A stretch of DNA of 64,000 bases, taken from assembly GCA_016618085.1 (NCBI GenBank), contig JABLTG010000079.1, positions 23,662 to 87,661 on the forward strand. Direction: 5' to 3'. This document shows positions 1 through 11,407 of the stretch, piece by piece. The position numbers and the translations under genes were made by a program. The DNA is from Neovahlkampfia damariscottae (Eukaryota > Heterolobosea > Selenaionea > Neovahlkampfiida > Neovahlkampfiidae). Positions within the stretch are counted from its first letter, which is position 1; every line of letters starts with the position of its first letter. The notes below the pieces were generated by a model. It was not told where the DNA came from and made no database searches. It worked only from the letters and a program-made list of their open reading frames with translations.

Positions 1-233
1 CTCATTCCTCCTCCATCTAAACTTAGTACATATTTTTTTGATTCATCTTTTTCAAAAGGATGAAAATCCATTGAAAAAATGTCAGAAAGGTTTGAAGAAT
101 TTCTTGGTGATTTTTTTGATGTTGAAACATTTCTTTCAATAAAACGTGGTGATTCTGATGGAATAATATTTTCTGGTAGAGAAAGACTCCTTGGGTCTGA
201 ATCAACTTCTTCGATTTCTTCACAATTGGACAT
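1..233 (-). CDS. Patatin-like phospholipase, N-terminal fragment (runs off the window)
   Basis: Reading leftwards from the ATG at 233, one open frame reaches base 1. It has a Ser/Pro-rich, probably disordered N-terminus of about 65 residues and then KKYVLSLDGGGMR. The DGGGxR segment is the oxyanion-hole motif that opens patatin-like lipid acyl hydrolase domains. The catalytic GxSxG and the Asp lie outside the window and cannot be checked. The start is supported by CCAAT-type motifs (ATTGGTGG..CACCAATC) at about 240-260. The gene is divergent from the importin-like gene and shares a roughly 130-base intergenic region with it. Family assignment rests on one motif but that motif is characteristic. 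Confidence 0.72.
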   Translation of the reverse strand, partial: MSNCEEIEEVDSDPRSLSLPENIIPSESPRFIERNVSTSKKSPRNSSNLSDIFSMDFHPFEKDESKKYVLSLDGGGM

Positions 234-363
234 TTTGTTGATTGGTGGATTTCACCAATCAAAAATTCTTAAAAAACTCAAAGTATCCGAATAAAATGAT
301 AATTATCAACTTCTTTTGAAAATTCTTCAAGTTATTTTTTAAAACCAATCAAAAGAAAGCACA

Positions 364-1654
364 ATGTCAACAGATCAAGAATTGATGAGTTGTGTTCGTA
401 ATATGTATTCTGAAGATTCAGTCGTACAATATCAAGCTGTGTCAAAGTTTAGAAATTTGGTTTCTGTCTGTAAAAAAAAAAAAAAAAAAAATTTAAAATC
501 ACTTCAGCTCAAAACCCACCGATAAAACTAGCAATTGAACTCGGAGGAATTCCTTTGTTAGTTAAACTATTAAATAATGATGATTCAAAAATACAATTTG
601 AAGCAGCTTGGGCATTGACCAATGTTTCTTCAGGTGATTCAGAAGATGTTGAATGTGTATTCAACTCAGGTGCAATTTCTTCATTAATTAGAATTATTTC
701 ATCATCAAATGTATCATTTCTAGTTGAACAATGTACTTGGTGTTTGGGAAATATGGCAGGAGATTCCAATAAATACAGAGATGCATTAATCCAAGCAAAC
801 CTATTAGATCCATTAATTAAATTATTATCTTCAACAAAAACAGGGATTCTCCGGTAATATTGATAAATTCTTTTAAAATTTCAAGAAATTCAATTTGGAG
901 TATTTCTAATCTGTTGCGTGGTTCACCTTCACCATCTTTTGAAGATGTCAAAGTCACCATTGCACCACTTTCAAAATTTTTATATTCCAATGATGATTAT
1001 ATTTTATGTGATGTAATGTGGAGTTTTTCATATCTCTCAAATGGTTCAGATGAAAAAATTCATGAAATTTATCAATGCAAAGTTATTAAACAAATTATTA
1101 AATTACTGGGATCGAGAAATGACAACGTGGTACTTCCAGGATTGAGAACAATAGGAAATCTTGTTAGTGGAAAAGATTGCTTTGTCACTGATGAAGTATT
1201 GAAGTTTGGTGGTTTAGATGCTATTGCAAAGTTACTACCAAACAAATTATTTAAAAAGGAAGCCATTTGGTTTTTTTCAAATATATCTGCTGGAAATACT
1301 CAACAAATTGACCATATGATATCATCAGGTATTTTTGTAATATTAATGTCAATGATACCAAAAGAGACAATCGATGTGGTCACCGAAATTTCTTGGACTA
1401 TTTCAAATCCTGTTTTAAATGCAGATGAAAAACAAATTAATTATTTGATTTCAAATGGTTTGTTAGATTCTTTTGTTTCAATTATTGTTCGATTTCATAA
1501 AATGGATGACAAAAAAGTTCTTGACCCAATTTTTGAAGCTCTTGAAATTTTGTTTGAAAAAAATGAAAAATATTGTAAGAATTTTGAAGAAATAGATGAA
1601 GGCAAATTTTTGAAGAATTTTTTGAAAGGAATGAAATCTAAAATCAAGAAATGA
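364..1654 (+). CDS. Importin-alpha-like armadillo repeat protein without an IBB domain
   Basis: Three exons: 364-469, 508-853 and 886-1654, with introns of 38 and 32 nt (GT..AG, reading frame kept). The product is about 406 residues of ARM repeats. Importin-alpha signatures recur: FEAAWALTN, VEQCTWCLGN, NSIWSISNL and DVMWSFSYL, with the Trp/Asn ladder that binds nuclear localisation signals. Its expected role is cargo recognition for nuclear import with importin beta. Typical importin alpha is about 520 residues and has a basic IBB domain of about 90 residues before the first repeat. Here the ATG lies only about 20 residues before the first repeat (VVQYQAVSKFRNL), so the IBB is absent from this model. 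It could be a specialised paralog rather than the main importin alpha. Confidence 0.85.
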
Positions 1655-1755
1655 TATTTAACAAATACCAGGAATAAAAAAGTTTTGTTTCTCTGATGAA
1701 TTCTCAATCCCTATTGGTTGATTCTTTCAAAAACTGTCATAAAAAATGAAATTCT

Positions 1756-2088
1756 TTATTCATTTTCTGTTTTAACATCAAAAAAGATTAAAATTATCAA
1801 AATGGTCAAAAATACTCCAAAAGATGCAAAAAAATCCCATGAATAAACTACTTTTGAATATTTGGGCTTTGTTTTTCTTTTTTTTGAGTCAAGATGCATA
1901 TGTTTTTTCTTTTCATTTTTCTTTATTATTTTGAAATAAGTATCAGGTTTTAAAATCCGAAATTGATAATTTTTCATTAATGAAGTTCTTGAACTGTTAC
2001 CACTCTCAGTAATATTTGAAGCATTTCTAGCTTCTGAACTTGAAACTTGGTGTTTAGATTCTCGGGATTTAGGTTTAGATTTGTTCAT
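1756..2088 (-). CDS. Small single-pass membrane protein, unknown function
   Basis: A single-exon frame of 110 residues. The N-terminal about 75 residues are polar, Ser-rich and then Lys-rich. A hydrophobic stretch of about 20 residues (DFFASFGVFLTILIILIFF) lies near the C-terminus and is followed by only about 7 residues. This arrangement suggests a tail-anchored protein with its basic domain in the cytosol. A motif GTGATTGGATT lies just upstream of the start. No family recognised. The frame is long enough and the composition coherent enough to be a gene, but no homology supports it. Confidence 0.5.
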   Translation of the reverse strand: MNKSKPKSRESKHQVSSSEARNASNITESGNSSRTSLMKNYQFRILKPDTYFKIIKKNEKKKHMHLDSKKRKTKPKYSKVVYSWDFFASFGVFLTILIILIFFDVKTENE

Positions 2089-2194
2089 TGTTTTGATGTA
2101 GTTGTGATTGGATTAAAATATCTGAGGCCAAGAATATTTTCAATTTTTTGTTGGAAAGAAATAATAATTTATTAAGAATTGTCCATCAACAGCC

Positions 2195-3510
2195 TTATTG
2201 TTTAAATAAATCTTGTGAATTTTCAAATTGAAATGAAGTCCAATCAAATTTTCTTTCATTAATAGGTAATGGAGTTGAAACTACATCCTTTTTATCATCT
2301 CTTAAATTCTTCCAAAATGAATGAGTTTCAAGAACTACTTCAGTTGCATATTTTTTATTTTTGCATTCACCATTAAAACCATATTGATTTGGTTGTTTTC
2401 CAGTACAAACTTTATAAACTCTTAACCATTCTCTAATTGAATCAATAAGACCAGGAATATGTTTTTCAATATCTTCAACATCATTTAAATCTTTTGAAAG
2501 AGGATCTGAAACTTGAATAGTCAATACTTTCCAATCAGTTTCTCCATCATCAATAAGAGCCAAGACACCAAGAATTTTAACTTCAACTACACCTCCAGAT
2601 GGTACTTGTTTAGTTCCAATTTCAATAACATCAATTGGATCATTATCACCTGGTTTTCCTGTTTCAGAAATATGATTTGGATCTTCCCAAGTCTGAGGAA
2701 AAGCACCATAATTAAATAACATATCACCATGTTGATAGTATCTTAACTTTCCATTTTTGACATCTTGTTTTATTGGATTGTAAAGTTCTTTTGTGGCAAT
2801 TTCAAACTTTGCTCTTGTCCATTTTGGAATTTCACAGAGAAAATGAAAGATTTTTCCTTTTTCTCCATGACCTAAAGCGTATAATGGAATATCATGCCAA
2901 GGTGAAATTTTTTGTTTCTTTCCATTTTCAGCTTCATAGTAATAAAATATTCTTGATTTAAGTGTACCAAGTTCACCTTCATTCTCAATTTTTAAATGTT
3001 TCAAGTCAAAATTTTCAACTTCACCACTAGCAAATTTGAAGGTTGTTTGACGGAATTTTGATGATTTTGAACCCTAACAAAAGAAAAACGAAATTTAATT
3101 TTTTTTTTTTTTTACTTTGTGAGTTTTGACCCACCATGAAATAAATTCATCTAAAGAGAATGTATTTGATTTGTTATGGTCAATTTCTTTCATCATTTTT
3201 TCTGACTCTTCTAAAGTAATTGGTTCACCTAAAGAAGCATGAATATTTTTGAGTTCAGAAACTTCAAGTTTTCCATCATTATTTTCATCATATAACTCAA
3301 ACATAGCTTTCTAAAAATTTGAGTTTTTTTCTTTGTTTGTACCATGTACTTGACAGTTTTAATTTTTTTTTTTTTTTTTACTTCGTAGTCTGTGTGGCTA
3401 ATAATTTCTTGACCAACTTTAGTTTCTTTGTCTTTAACGAATTCTTGTAAAAGGGCAAGGTCTTGTTTTAATTTTTTGTTTTCTTCAACGATTTTTTCTG
3501 TGTCGCTCAT
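2195..3510 (-). CDS. Soluble inorganic pyrophosphatase with N-terminal EF-hand region (VSP-like)
   Basis: Exons 3510-3382, 3310-3116 and 3073-2195 join in frame to about 400 residues. Residues 1-43 look like a short coiled coil. Residues about 45-105 hold an EF-hand pair: the loop DENNDGKLEVSE is canonical and the second, DHNKSNTFSLDE, is near-canonical. The rest is a family I pyrophosphatase with the metal-binding signature DNDPIDVIEIG, plus YGAFPQTWEDP upstream of it. It hydrolyses PPi to two phosphates using divalent metal. Fusion of an EF-hand region to a soluble PPase is known from trypanosomatid acidocalcisomal VSP enzymes, so an acidocalcisome or vacuole location is an inference. A TGTCCAATGAG motif precedes the start. 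Confidence 0.92.
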
Positions 3511-3670
3511 TTTTATGTTTTGTCCAATGAGATTATGATTTATTTTTATCCAATAAATTTTTGCATGATAAAAAAAGAAATAATGAAGAAAAAATATGTA
3601 AATTAGATGAAAAATTGGGATTTAGTTCTGGGTCATCCAAAAAAGGAAACGAAAAAAATTCAAAAAATTT

Positions 3671-6180
3671 TTATCTAATGTTCCACATTAAAGGAATTAA
3701 TACTCCTGCAATCGCAACCAAGGAAAGATTGATTGGTAACCCAATTCTTGTATAATCCAAGAAATTATAGCCACCTGGAGCTTGAACCATTAAATTTGTT
3801 TGATAACCAATTGGTGTCGCAAAATTTGATGATGCTCCAAGAGCAACTCCAAGTGCTAATGGTTTCAAATCAACTCCAGTTACTTGTGCCAATGAAACAG
3901 CAAATGGAAATGCAATAGCAGCTGCAGCATTACATGTAATAGTAAACGCTAATAATTGAGTGATAGCAAATAAAACTCCAGGTAAAATATAATTTGGCAT
4001 GTTGAGTTGTAAAATTAAATTGGAAATATCCAAAGATAATCCTGATTTGTCAATTCCTTTACCAATAGCAAATGATGAACCAATCAAAATGATTAAACCC
4101 CAATCAATTGATTTATAAGCTTCAACACCATCTAAAATACCAAATAATATCAATAACAAAAATGCACTTAATGCAGAAAAGAACATAGGAACTCCAATTG
4201 TCGCAGCAATAATCATACCAATAAAAATAGGCATACTTAAATATTGAATCCATGACGCATTGAAATACTTTCCACAAAGTTTGATTTTAATTTTCTTTTT
4301 CAATTCTTCATTTCTATTGGACCTTGAAATAACATAAAAATGATTGGAGTCCATCCAAGCTTGATAGAATGATGATTTTGATAAAATCAAAACTGCATCA
4401 CCAGATTTGAATTCCATTTCTTGTAAACTTTCTTTGTGATCATCACGTCTCATTGCAATAACTGAAGCAGAATATTTTGATTGAAAAATTCCATCTTTTA
4501 CTTGAAATCCTAAAACAGGTGATTGATGTCCTAAAACAACTTCAAAGAATTCAATTGTATCAGGTCCTTTTGATTCTTTGAATTTAAAAAATGAAACCAA
4601 TTTTTGCATGAATGTTTTTTCTTCAACAACTTCTACATTATCAACTTGTTCAACTGAACTTATTTCATCATTATCTGTTGTAATTTGTGATGTCTCATCA
4701 TTTGTTTCTTCTTGATCATATTTTTGTGGCGTTGATGTCAAAAGAGCTTCTTTTTCATCACCATTGATTGATGATTGGTCAATACTAAAACTGAGACTTC
4801 TTTTCAAAACATCTTCCATTTTACTATAGTTAATCATTTTTGAAATATCATTTGCTTGACCTGAAATGATTAAAACATCTTTTCTTTGAATTTTTTCATT
4901 ATCTTCAACAGGAGCAATTCTTTCAGATGCTTCTTCAGTTTTTCTTAAAATTTCAATAAATTCAATTTTATATTTTTTTTTTAATTTTGAAACTTGACTT
5001 CCTCTTAATTTTGGAGCTTCTCTGACATCAATTTCTGCAATGAATGATTTTCCTTCTTTTGTCAATGATTTCATTAAACCAATTCTATCAGGTAAACAAA
5101 TAAATGCAAAAATGAATAAATAAAGAATTGTGAAAATTGCTAAGAAAATACCAACATAACCTACTTCAAAAAAACCGAATCCTAAAAAATGTGAACTTTA
5201 ACGTTCAAAACTAACCTAATGAAGGATCAATTTCTTCTAAAAATCCATGAACAAGTAAATTTGTTGATGTTCCTAAAAGACTACACATACCACCGACAAC
5301 AGTCGCAAAACTTAAAGGAATTAAAAATTTTGAAGGTGAATAATTATTCTTATCACACCAATCAACAATAATTGGAATGAACAATGCAACAATTGGTGTG
5401 TTATTAAAAAATACTGAAAGTGATGAAACGAATAACATGATAATAAACAATGATATTCTTGGATTTTTGAAAACTAAAACATTTTGTGAAATTCTTTGTA
5501 AAATACCAGTATTTGAAACTGGTTTAACGACAGCAAATAAAACAGCAATAGTTAACAAACCTTCATTTGAAAATCCAGAAAGAAAATCTCTTTTTTCAAT
5601 GATACCAACATAGGTAATAATTGTTGAAGCAAATAAGAAAGTGAAATAAGGAGGACGTAGACCAAGTACCAAAGATACTAACATAACACCAACTACTCCT
5701 AACATTGTCCATTTTTTCCATTCAACAATTTTTGGTTTTTTTCCTTCACATAAACTATAAACAACAGCAGATAACATTTCATCTTTGGATGTGATGATTG
5801 ATAAAGTAACTTTGTCATCATATAAATCTGAACGAAATTTTGATGAGTTTGTAAATTTTAAAATCTCAGACATTGGAAAACGTGGACTAATGAGTAGTGT
5901 GTTAATTAAATTTTTTTTACTTTTTCAAAATGATTGAATTGTTTCTATTTTGAGGTGATAATATTATCGATGAAATTTGTGTTGAGTTATCCATTTGAAA
6001 TACAGAACAACGTAACGAAAATTTGTTTGCATTTCCTTCAACTTTAAAAATTCCTTTTACAATGTCAACTGTTTTATTTCTATCTTGAATTGTAACTTCA
6101 AAAACATTTTTGTGAGCACTTCCATATGAAAATAAGCATAAAAATAAAATCAGAAGATGCAGTTGATGGTTAAAAAACAT
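3671..6180 (-). CDS. SLC13-type anion/sodium symporter with RCK_C (TrkA-C) domain and N-terminal signal sequence
   Basis: Three exons, 6180-5921, 5886-5216 and 5181-3671, with two 34-nt introns, give about 813 residues. Residues 1-23 form a signal-peptide-like stretch (LLILFLCLFSYGSAH), followed by a short extracytoplasmic segment of about 65 residues with several N-glycosylation sequons. The first transport half contains the family motif NNTPIVALFIPI and GTSTNLLVHGF. A large cytosolic loop carries at least one TrkA_C-like regulatory domain (SPVLGFQVKDG..FKSGDAVLIL). The second half contains ITCNAAAAIAFP and PIGYQTNLMV. Members with this layout move sulfate, dicarboxylates or related anions; the substrate cannot be read from the sequence. 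The first exon could be mistaken for a separate gene, but the splice at 5920/5887 restores the frame exactly. Confidence 0.85.
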
Positions 6181-6270
6181 TGAAGAATGTTTTGACCAAT
6201 CAAATCGTTTCTAAAACAAAATGGAAGAAAAAATCGGTTTTTGAGGATGTTGATTCAAATCAAGAGAAAA

Positions 6271-7254
6271 CTAAAAATACTCCAATTTTTCTTGAAAGAT
6301 CTCAGTTTTATTTTTAGAACTGCTGATTCTCCACATTTGATGTTCAAATGGATAATTTTGGTAAAATTCATATTTTTGATATGACTTAAATTTAATTCCA
6401 TTTTTTTTTGAATGATCAACAGCTAATTTAATCCATTTCTTTCCTTGAGCATGATTGGAGGTGTGAGGACCACATACTTGATATCCTTCGTAATATGTTG
6501 TTGCATATTGAGTATCAGAGACTGGATATGTTGAAGAGGAGTATAATTTGATCATTTCTTTGACAATTCTAATACATTCTCTGGCAATTTTCACTGTATT
6601 TGATTGGAAAGATAATGATCCAAGTCTTTCATTGAAATTACTCATTTTTTGAATTTTTTCTTCTTCTTCTGGATTGTTACATCTCGAGCAATTGCAATTT
6701 ATTCCATAGACAACACTTAATTTTTCTGCTCTTTCTTTTTTGTTCATGAAAAACCCACAATAGTTGATTGTGATTTCTTCGCCTTTTGAGATTTTTCTCA
6801 ATGCCACTAAAACTTTTGCTCCATTATCTTCATCAAATAAATGATAGGCTTTGCTACTACATTCATGATTCACTCTTGCCATTGCAAGACAAATGTTGCT
6901 GTCCAGTATCATCACCAAAACCATTTTTCAAAAATCTTCCATCAACATACTTGTCATTACTGCTAGAGCTTAAAGTTTCAAAAATTTTTCTTTCAGATTT
7001 TGTGAGAATATTCATGTTCAAATTCATTGTTTCGAGTTTAGGAACTTTGATCACAGGTCTTTCAACCATAATACATTCTGATCCTTTAAAGTCACGAAGA
7101 GAAAATACTCCGAAGCCTTTTTTTCCATCTGTGCATTCTTTTATTTCCCAGTGCTTATTGAATTCTCCTGATTTTCCACAATAGTGTGAAGTCTCCAATC
7201 ACTTTTTTGGCATTCCAGTGAACAAATTGGTCTTCCACATTTACATTTTTTCAT
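6271..7254 (-). CDS. SET and MYND domain protein (SMYD-like lysine methyltransferase)
   Basis: Exons 7254-7203, 7167-6951 and 6898-6271 join through introns of 35 and 52 nt to about 298 residues. A MYND-type zinc finger segment (KCKCGRPICSLECQK..H) opens the protein. Then come the SET N-motif (GKKGFGVFSLRDFKG), the core ARVNHECSS, the catalytic-site motif GEEITINYCG and a post-SET Cys cluster (CNCSRC). It probably methylates lysine on histones or other proteins using S-adenosylmethionine. The MYND part looks short: an upstream in-frame segment FCSYC could supply the first Cys pair, but no ATG precedes it, so the start at 7254 may be wrong. TTGACCAATCC lies about 45 bases upstream. Confidence 0.8.
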
Positions 7255-7396
7255 GTTTTCACTGTGGTCATAACAATAAGAACAGAAAATGATGAGGAGG
7301 GATTGGTCAATACTATTTAAGCCAATGAATTTCGTTTATGTTGTGGAAATTTCCATGAAACTTTTTTGTGAAATTTAAAATAGAAAGCTTACAATT

Positions 7397-8626
7397 TTAT
7401 TCCCTTACAAAATTGAAATTCATATCTGATAAATGAGCAATTCTTTCATTTTTCATTCTCAATTTATGATACATTCCTTCTAATATCATTTGAATATCAA
7501 TATCTTTTTTAAATGAAGAATCAATAAATTCTAATACCTCTCTATTATAATCTAAAGAATCAACAACAAATTTTAAATCAAATTGTAATTCCTCTGATGC
7601 AAAAATGAAAGAATAAGCTGTTTTCTTAACTGCTTCCATCATCACTAATCTATCATTTTTTAATCTATCTGATATAGTTTCAATGAAATTTGCCTTTGGT
7701 TTAGTTAAGTTTTCTAAAACAAATAGCACTAATTCTCTGTCATCTTTCAATTCCATCGACGCATGTACTAAAGATTTCGGATTACATGAAACGGCAAGTT
7801 CAACCAATTCTCTATCATTTTGATATTTTTCTTTCAATTTTGATAAATAACTTGGTAGTTTTTGTAAAATTAATTTAACCATATTTCGATCTTTTAAAAT
7901 ACTGTCTTCAAATTTCAAATCAATGGAATATGGAATGTCACAATTATTCAGGAACAGCTCCATAAAATCCATGTCTTCCTTCAAATAAAGTGGAATGTGG
8001 AAATAAGATATTCTCGCTTTCTGTTCAATCAATAAAATATATTGCTCTTTTGTTAATGAATAATTTTCTAATATTTCTGGTTTCTGGATCAATGTTTTGA
8101 TAGTTAAATCCATATTCTTAACAGGTACATATTTCAGTAAATCCGGATTTATCATTAAACATTCTTCTAAAAAATTTTCATCCTTCCAAATCTCTAACAT
8201 ATTGTCCAATGAAAATGAACCAGGTGATTTCTCGACCAGTTTACGTATTACATCCTTATCATCCAAAAAATCTTTCAAATATTTTAAATTGAAAATCTTC
8301 TCGCCTGAAATTTTAGGAAGGAATTTATCAACACATTTTATCATGAAATGTTTGTTTTTTTTCAATATTTCAGAAGCATATTTGAGGTAGTTCTGTTTTG
8401 AACCTATAGCTACTGATAATACCTCTTCATCGTTTTCAAACATTGGGTGGTATTTTTCAATTAATTTAAAATCAAAACAGTTGATAATCAAATCTCTGTA
8501 AATTTTTTGGTTAAATTTGTTTTTTGTTTTTTCTGATTCTTCATCATCAGAATCAGAATTGTCAAAAAAACTTCCAAATTCCATTTCCAATTCATCTTTA
8601 TCTTCTTGTAGTTTTTGTTCTTTCAT
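7397..8626 (-). CDS. DUF4116 repeat protein
   Basis: One exon of 409 residues. An acidic N-terminal segment (FFDNSDSDDEESE) is followed by many degenerate repeats of the form 'xNDRELVLFVLENxPKALxYASxELKDD', as in KYQNDRELVELAVSCNPKSLVHAS and ELKDDRELVLFVLENL. This is the DUF4116 pattern, a helical repeat family abundant in some protists and giant viruses, with no known biochemical role. The ATG at 8626 is the first in frame. The gene is divergent from the kelch gene at 8703 and the two share one ATTGGTCA motif. Confidence 0.75.
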   Translation of the reverse strand: MKEQKLQEDKDELEMEFGSFFDNSDSDDEESEKTKNKFNQKIYRDLIINCFDFKLIEKYHPMFENDEEVLSVAIGSKQNYLKYASEILKKNKHFMIKCVDKFLPKISGEKIFNLKYLKDFLDDKDVIRKLVEKSPGSFSLDNMLEIWKDENFLEECLMINPDLLKYVPVKNMDLTIKTLIQKPEILENYSLTKEQYILLIEQKARISYFHIPLYLKEDMDFMELFLNNCDIPYSIDLKFEDSILKDRNMVKLILQKLPSYLSKLKEKYQNDRELVELAVSCNPKSLVHASMELKDDRELVLFVLENLTKPKANFIETISDRLKNDRLVMMEAVKKTAYSFIFASEELQFDLKFVVDSLDYNREVLEFIDSSFKKDIDIQMILEGMYHKLRMKNERIAHLSDMNFNFVRE

Positions 8627-8640
8627 TCTTTTTTCCTGCA

Positions 8641-8702
8641 AAGACCAGTTGTAAAATTAAATTTGAAAAAACAATTTGATTGGTCAGTTAAGCTAAAAAT
8701 AA
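8641..8702. promoter_or_regulatory. Shared bidirectional promoter with CCAAT-type motif
   Basis: About 75 bases separate the divergent starts at 8626 and 8703. The interval holds GATTGGTCAGTTAAGC near 8678-8693, the clearest form of the motif seen upstream of most genes here. With so little room, the motif probably serves both genes. Function is inferred from position and recurrence only. Confidence 0.5.
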
Positions 8703-11405
8703 ATGTTTAAATCAACAAGAGGAGGTAGAGGTGGTAGAGGTGGTAGAGGTGGTTTTAGTGACTTTTTGAATACAAAAAATAATATTCCTACTTTAAGTAC
8801 AAAAGAGTTAAAAGCCAAATACAAAGAAGAACTGGTTCAAATAAAAAACATGGGTTTTTCAAATGAAGCTTACATTTTGAACTCTTTAAATGTTTGTAAA
8901 GGAAATGTAGAAGAAGTTGTTAACTACTTACTTTTAAATCCACCACCACCTGAAGAAAAAGTTGAAGTTAAAATTATTGAAGACTTGGAAGAGATTGACC
9001 AAGATCCAGATGATTGGTTCTTGTTAAACCAAAATAATTTTCAAGCTCCTTTAGATGGACATACAATAATTATGGCAGAAAATAATTTAATTTTTTATGG
9101 TGGGCTTGAAAATAGAAAAACAACATCCAAAACAAAATTTAACAAAAAAATTTCATCATTTGATTTGAAAACAAAAAAATGGAGAATTTTGTCAAATGAA
9201 ATTCCAGAAGGTATTCAAAATCACACATGTATCTATTACAAAGACAAAATGTTCATTTTAGGCGGTGAAAATGATTCAGGATTCGTCACAAATAATTTTA
9301 TTTCTTTTGACATAAAATCATCAAAATTTGAAGAAATTAAAGTCCACCCAAATTTTAAACCTCGATCAGATCATTGTTGTTCAGTTTTTAATAGTAAAAT
9401 GTATGTATTTGGTGGTCAAGATGGAAATGCTCAATGTTTAAATGATTTATGGATTATTGACTTAGAAAGAAATGAATGGAAAGAATTACAAATTCAAGGA
9501 AAGAAACCAACCCAAACAATTGGTTGTTCAATGGAAATTGCACAAAATCAAATTTTCATTCTTGGAGGTACTCACCAAAAAAATTATTTATTTTATCCAA
9601 TAGGAACTGACTCACAAAGAACATCTGGACATTTGTATTCCATAAATTTATTAGAATCCACTTTGAATTTTAGTTTAAGAAAATCAACGTCATCAAATTT
9701 CAAAGGATTTCACCACGGATTATTTTGTAAAAATGATGAAAGAAGTTTAATTGCATTTGGTGGTGAAAACAAACACAAATCAACTTATTTTGACAATATC
9801 TATTACTACCATATTGACAAAAATGAATGGGAAGAGATTCATCCAACAATTGAAGTTCATCCAAGATCACATCATTCTGGAATCATACATAATAATCTTT
9901 TGATTATTTTTGGTGGATCAAATAATTCAAAAACATTTGATGATTTATATGCGATGAAATTGCAAAATATTAACCAAGATAATTCTTTGTTTAATTTATA
10001 TTACAAAGGAATTCAATCTGATTGTGTGGTCAAATTTGAAAATATTCAATTTGATTTGCACAAAATATTCATGGTCCAATCAAATCATTTCGAAGATTTA
10101 CTGGAAAAATCAAATGAAATTAAGATAATTGATGAATTTACTCCGAACCAATTCCAAAAAATATTACCATTTTTTTATGGTTTTGAAATCTCAGTTGATA
10201 GTAATGAAGCAATGGAATTAGTTCACTTTGCAAAATTTCTCGAATTTGAAGAATTAGAAGTGTACATTTTAAATCAATTGACAGATTTAAAACCAAAAGA
10301 AATTCTAGATTTATTAGAAAAATCAGATGAATTTATTAAAAAAAAATATAAAAAGAGATTCATGACCGAAGACAATTTAATCAAATTTTGTTTAGAATAT
10401 TTTCAATTGAATTATGAAAAGTATGATGATGAAGAATGTTATAAGAAGTTAAATTCATTGGACAATGATTTATATATTTCGTTAATTACAGCTGAAAAGA
10501 ATGAACAAGATGGATTAATTCAAAAATCAATTTTAAGAGATGAAGAATTTTATGAATTTATGAATCATGCAAGAAGTATACAAGCCTATACAGATGCTTA
10601 TTTGATATCAAAAGAAGGAGTTAAATTTCCAATTCATAAAGTTATGTTTTTTAATTCAAATTTGAGTGATTCAATGAAAAATGAAAATAAAGTTCACCTT
10701 GAATGTCCAATGCAAATAGTAGAACTTTTGATCAAAACAGTTTATCATGATAGTGATGTTGAAGTGCCACAACATTTGGAAAGAGATTTTACCAAATTTG
10801 GAAAAGAATATAATCTTATTTCAAGTGAAGATGTTGTTGGTGGAGTGAAAGTAAGTCTATTAATTATTAATTTTTAGTGCAAATACTCATTTGATTTTGA
10901 TACAAATGGTATTCTTTATTATATTGGTTCGAATGGAAGAAAATCTGATTGGACAAATCCAATGACATCAAATCTTGTTAAAGTGACAGGTATAGGACAT
11001 ACCTCTGTCTATGGAACATTCGATATGTTTGTAGGAAGAGTAAATTCAAATTTATGGATGTCTTGTAATGATGTTGGATCATACATTTTAGATTTAGGAG
11101 AAGGAAGAAAAGCATTGATAGATTATTACACCTATCGTCATTTCTCTCAATCATGTTGTTATCCAAAGAATTGGAGTTTGAGTGGATCAAATAATAACAA
11201 AGATTGGGTTGAATTATCCAATCATTTCGAAGTACCAAATACTTCATTCACAACTTCAAATGCTACAAAATCATTTCCTGTGAAGAAATGTCCAACTTTT
11301 TATAGATATTTCAAAGTTACCAATTTAAGTAAAAATTCGTCCAATTGGAATTTCGGAATTGGAGGTTTCGAATTATATGGGAAATTTAAAGGAAAATTAA
11401 AATAA
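8703..11405 (+). CDS. UBA-kelch-BTB/BACK-like protein with a C-terminal discoidin-like domain
   Basis: Exons 8703-10850 and 10878-11405 (intron 27 nt, GTAAGT..TTTTAG) give about 891 residues. Order: an RGG-type Gly/Arg segment (residues 5-19); a UBA-like domain (QIKNMGFSNEAYILNSLNVCKGNVEEVVNYLL, split here only by description); about five kelch repeats (GGENDSG, FGGQDGNA, LGGTHQK, FGGENKHK, FGGSNNSK); two stretches resembling BTB/BACK (SDCVVKFENIQFDLHKIFMV and AYLISKEGVKFPIHKVMFF). The C-terminus begins FDTNGILYYIGSNG and looks like the F5/8C-like domain of protist and HECT-type proteins. UBA plus BTB suggests a ubiquitin-linked adaptor, possibly for CUL3. The substrate is unknown. The stop is 2 bases from that of the opposite-strand gene. 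Confidence 0.8.
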
Positions 11406-11407
11406 TT

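Noticed and set aside
2513-2961. Plus-strand frames of 60-70 codons opposite the pyrophosphatase
   Set aside because: They are antisense shadows of a firmly identified gene, are rich in Phe, Asn and Tyr, and show no domain.
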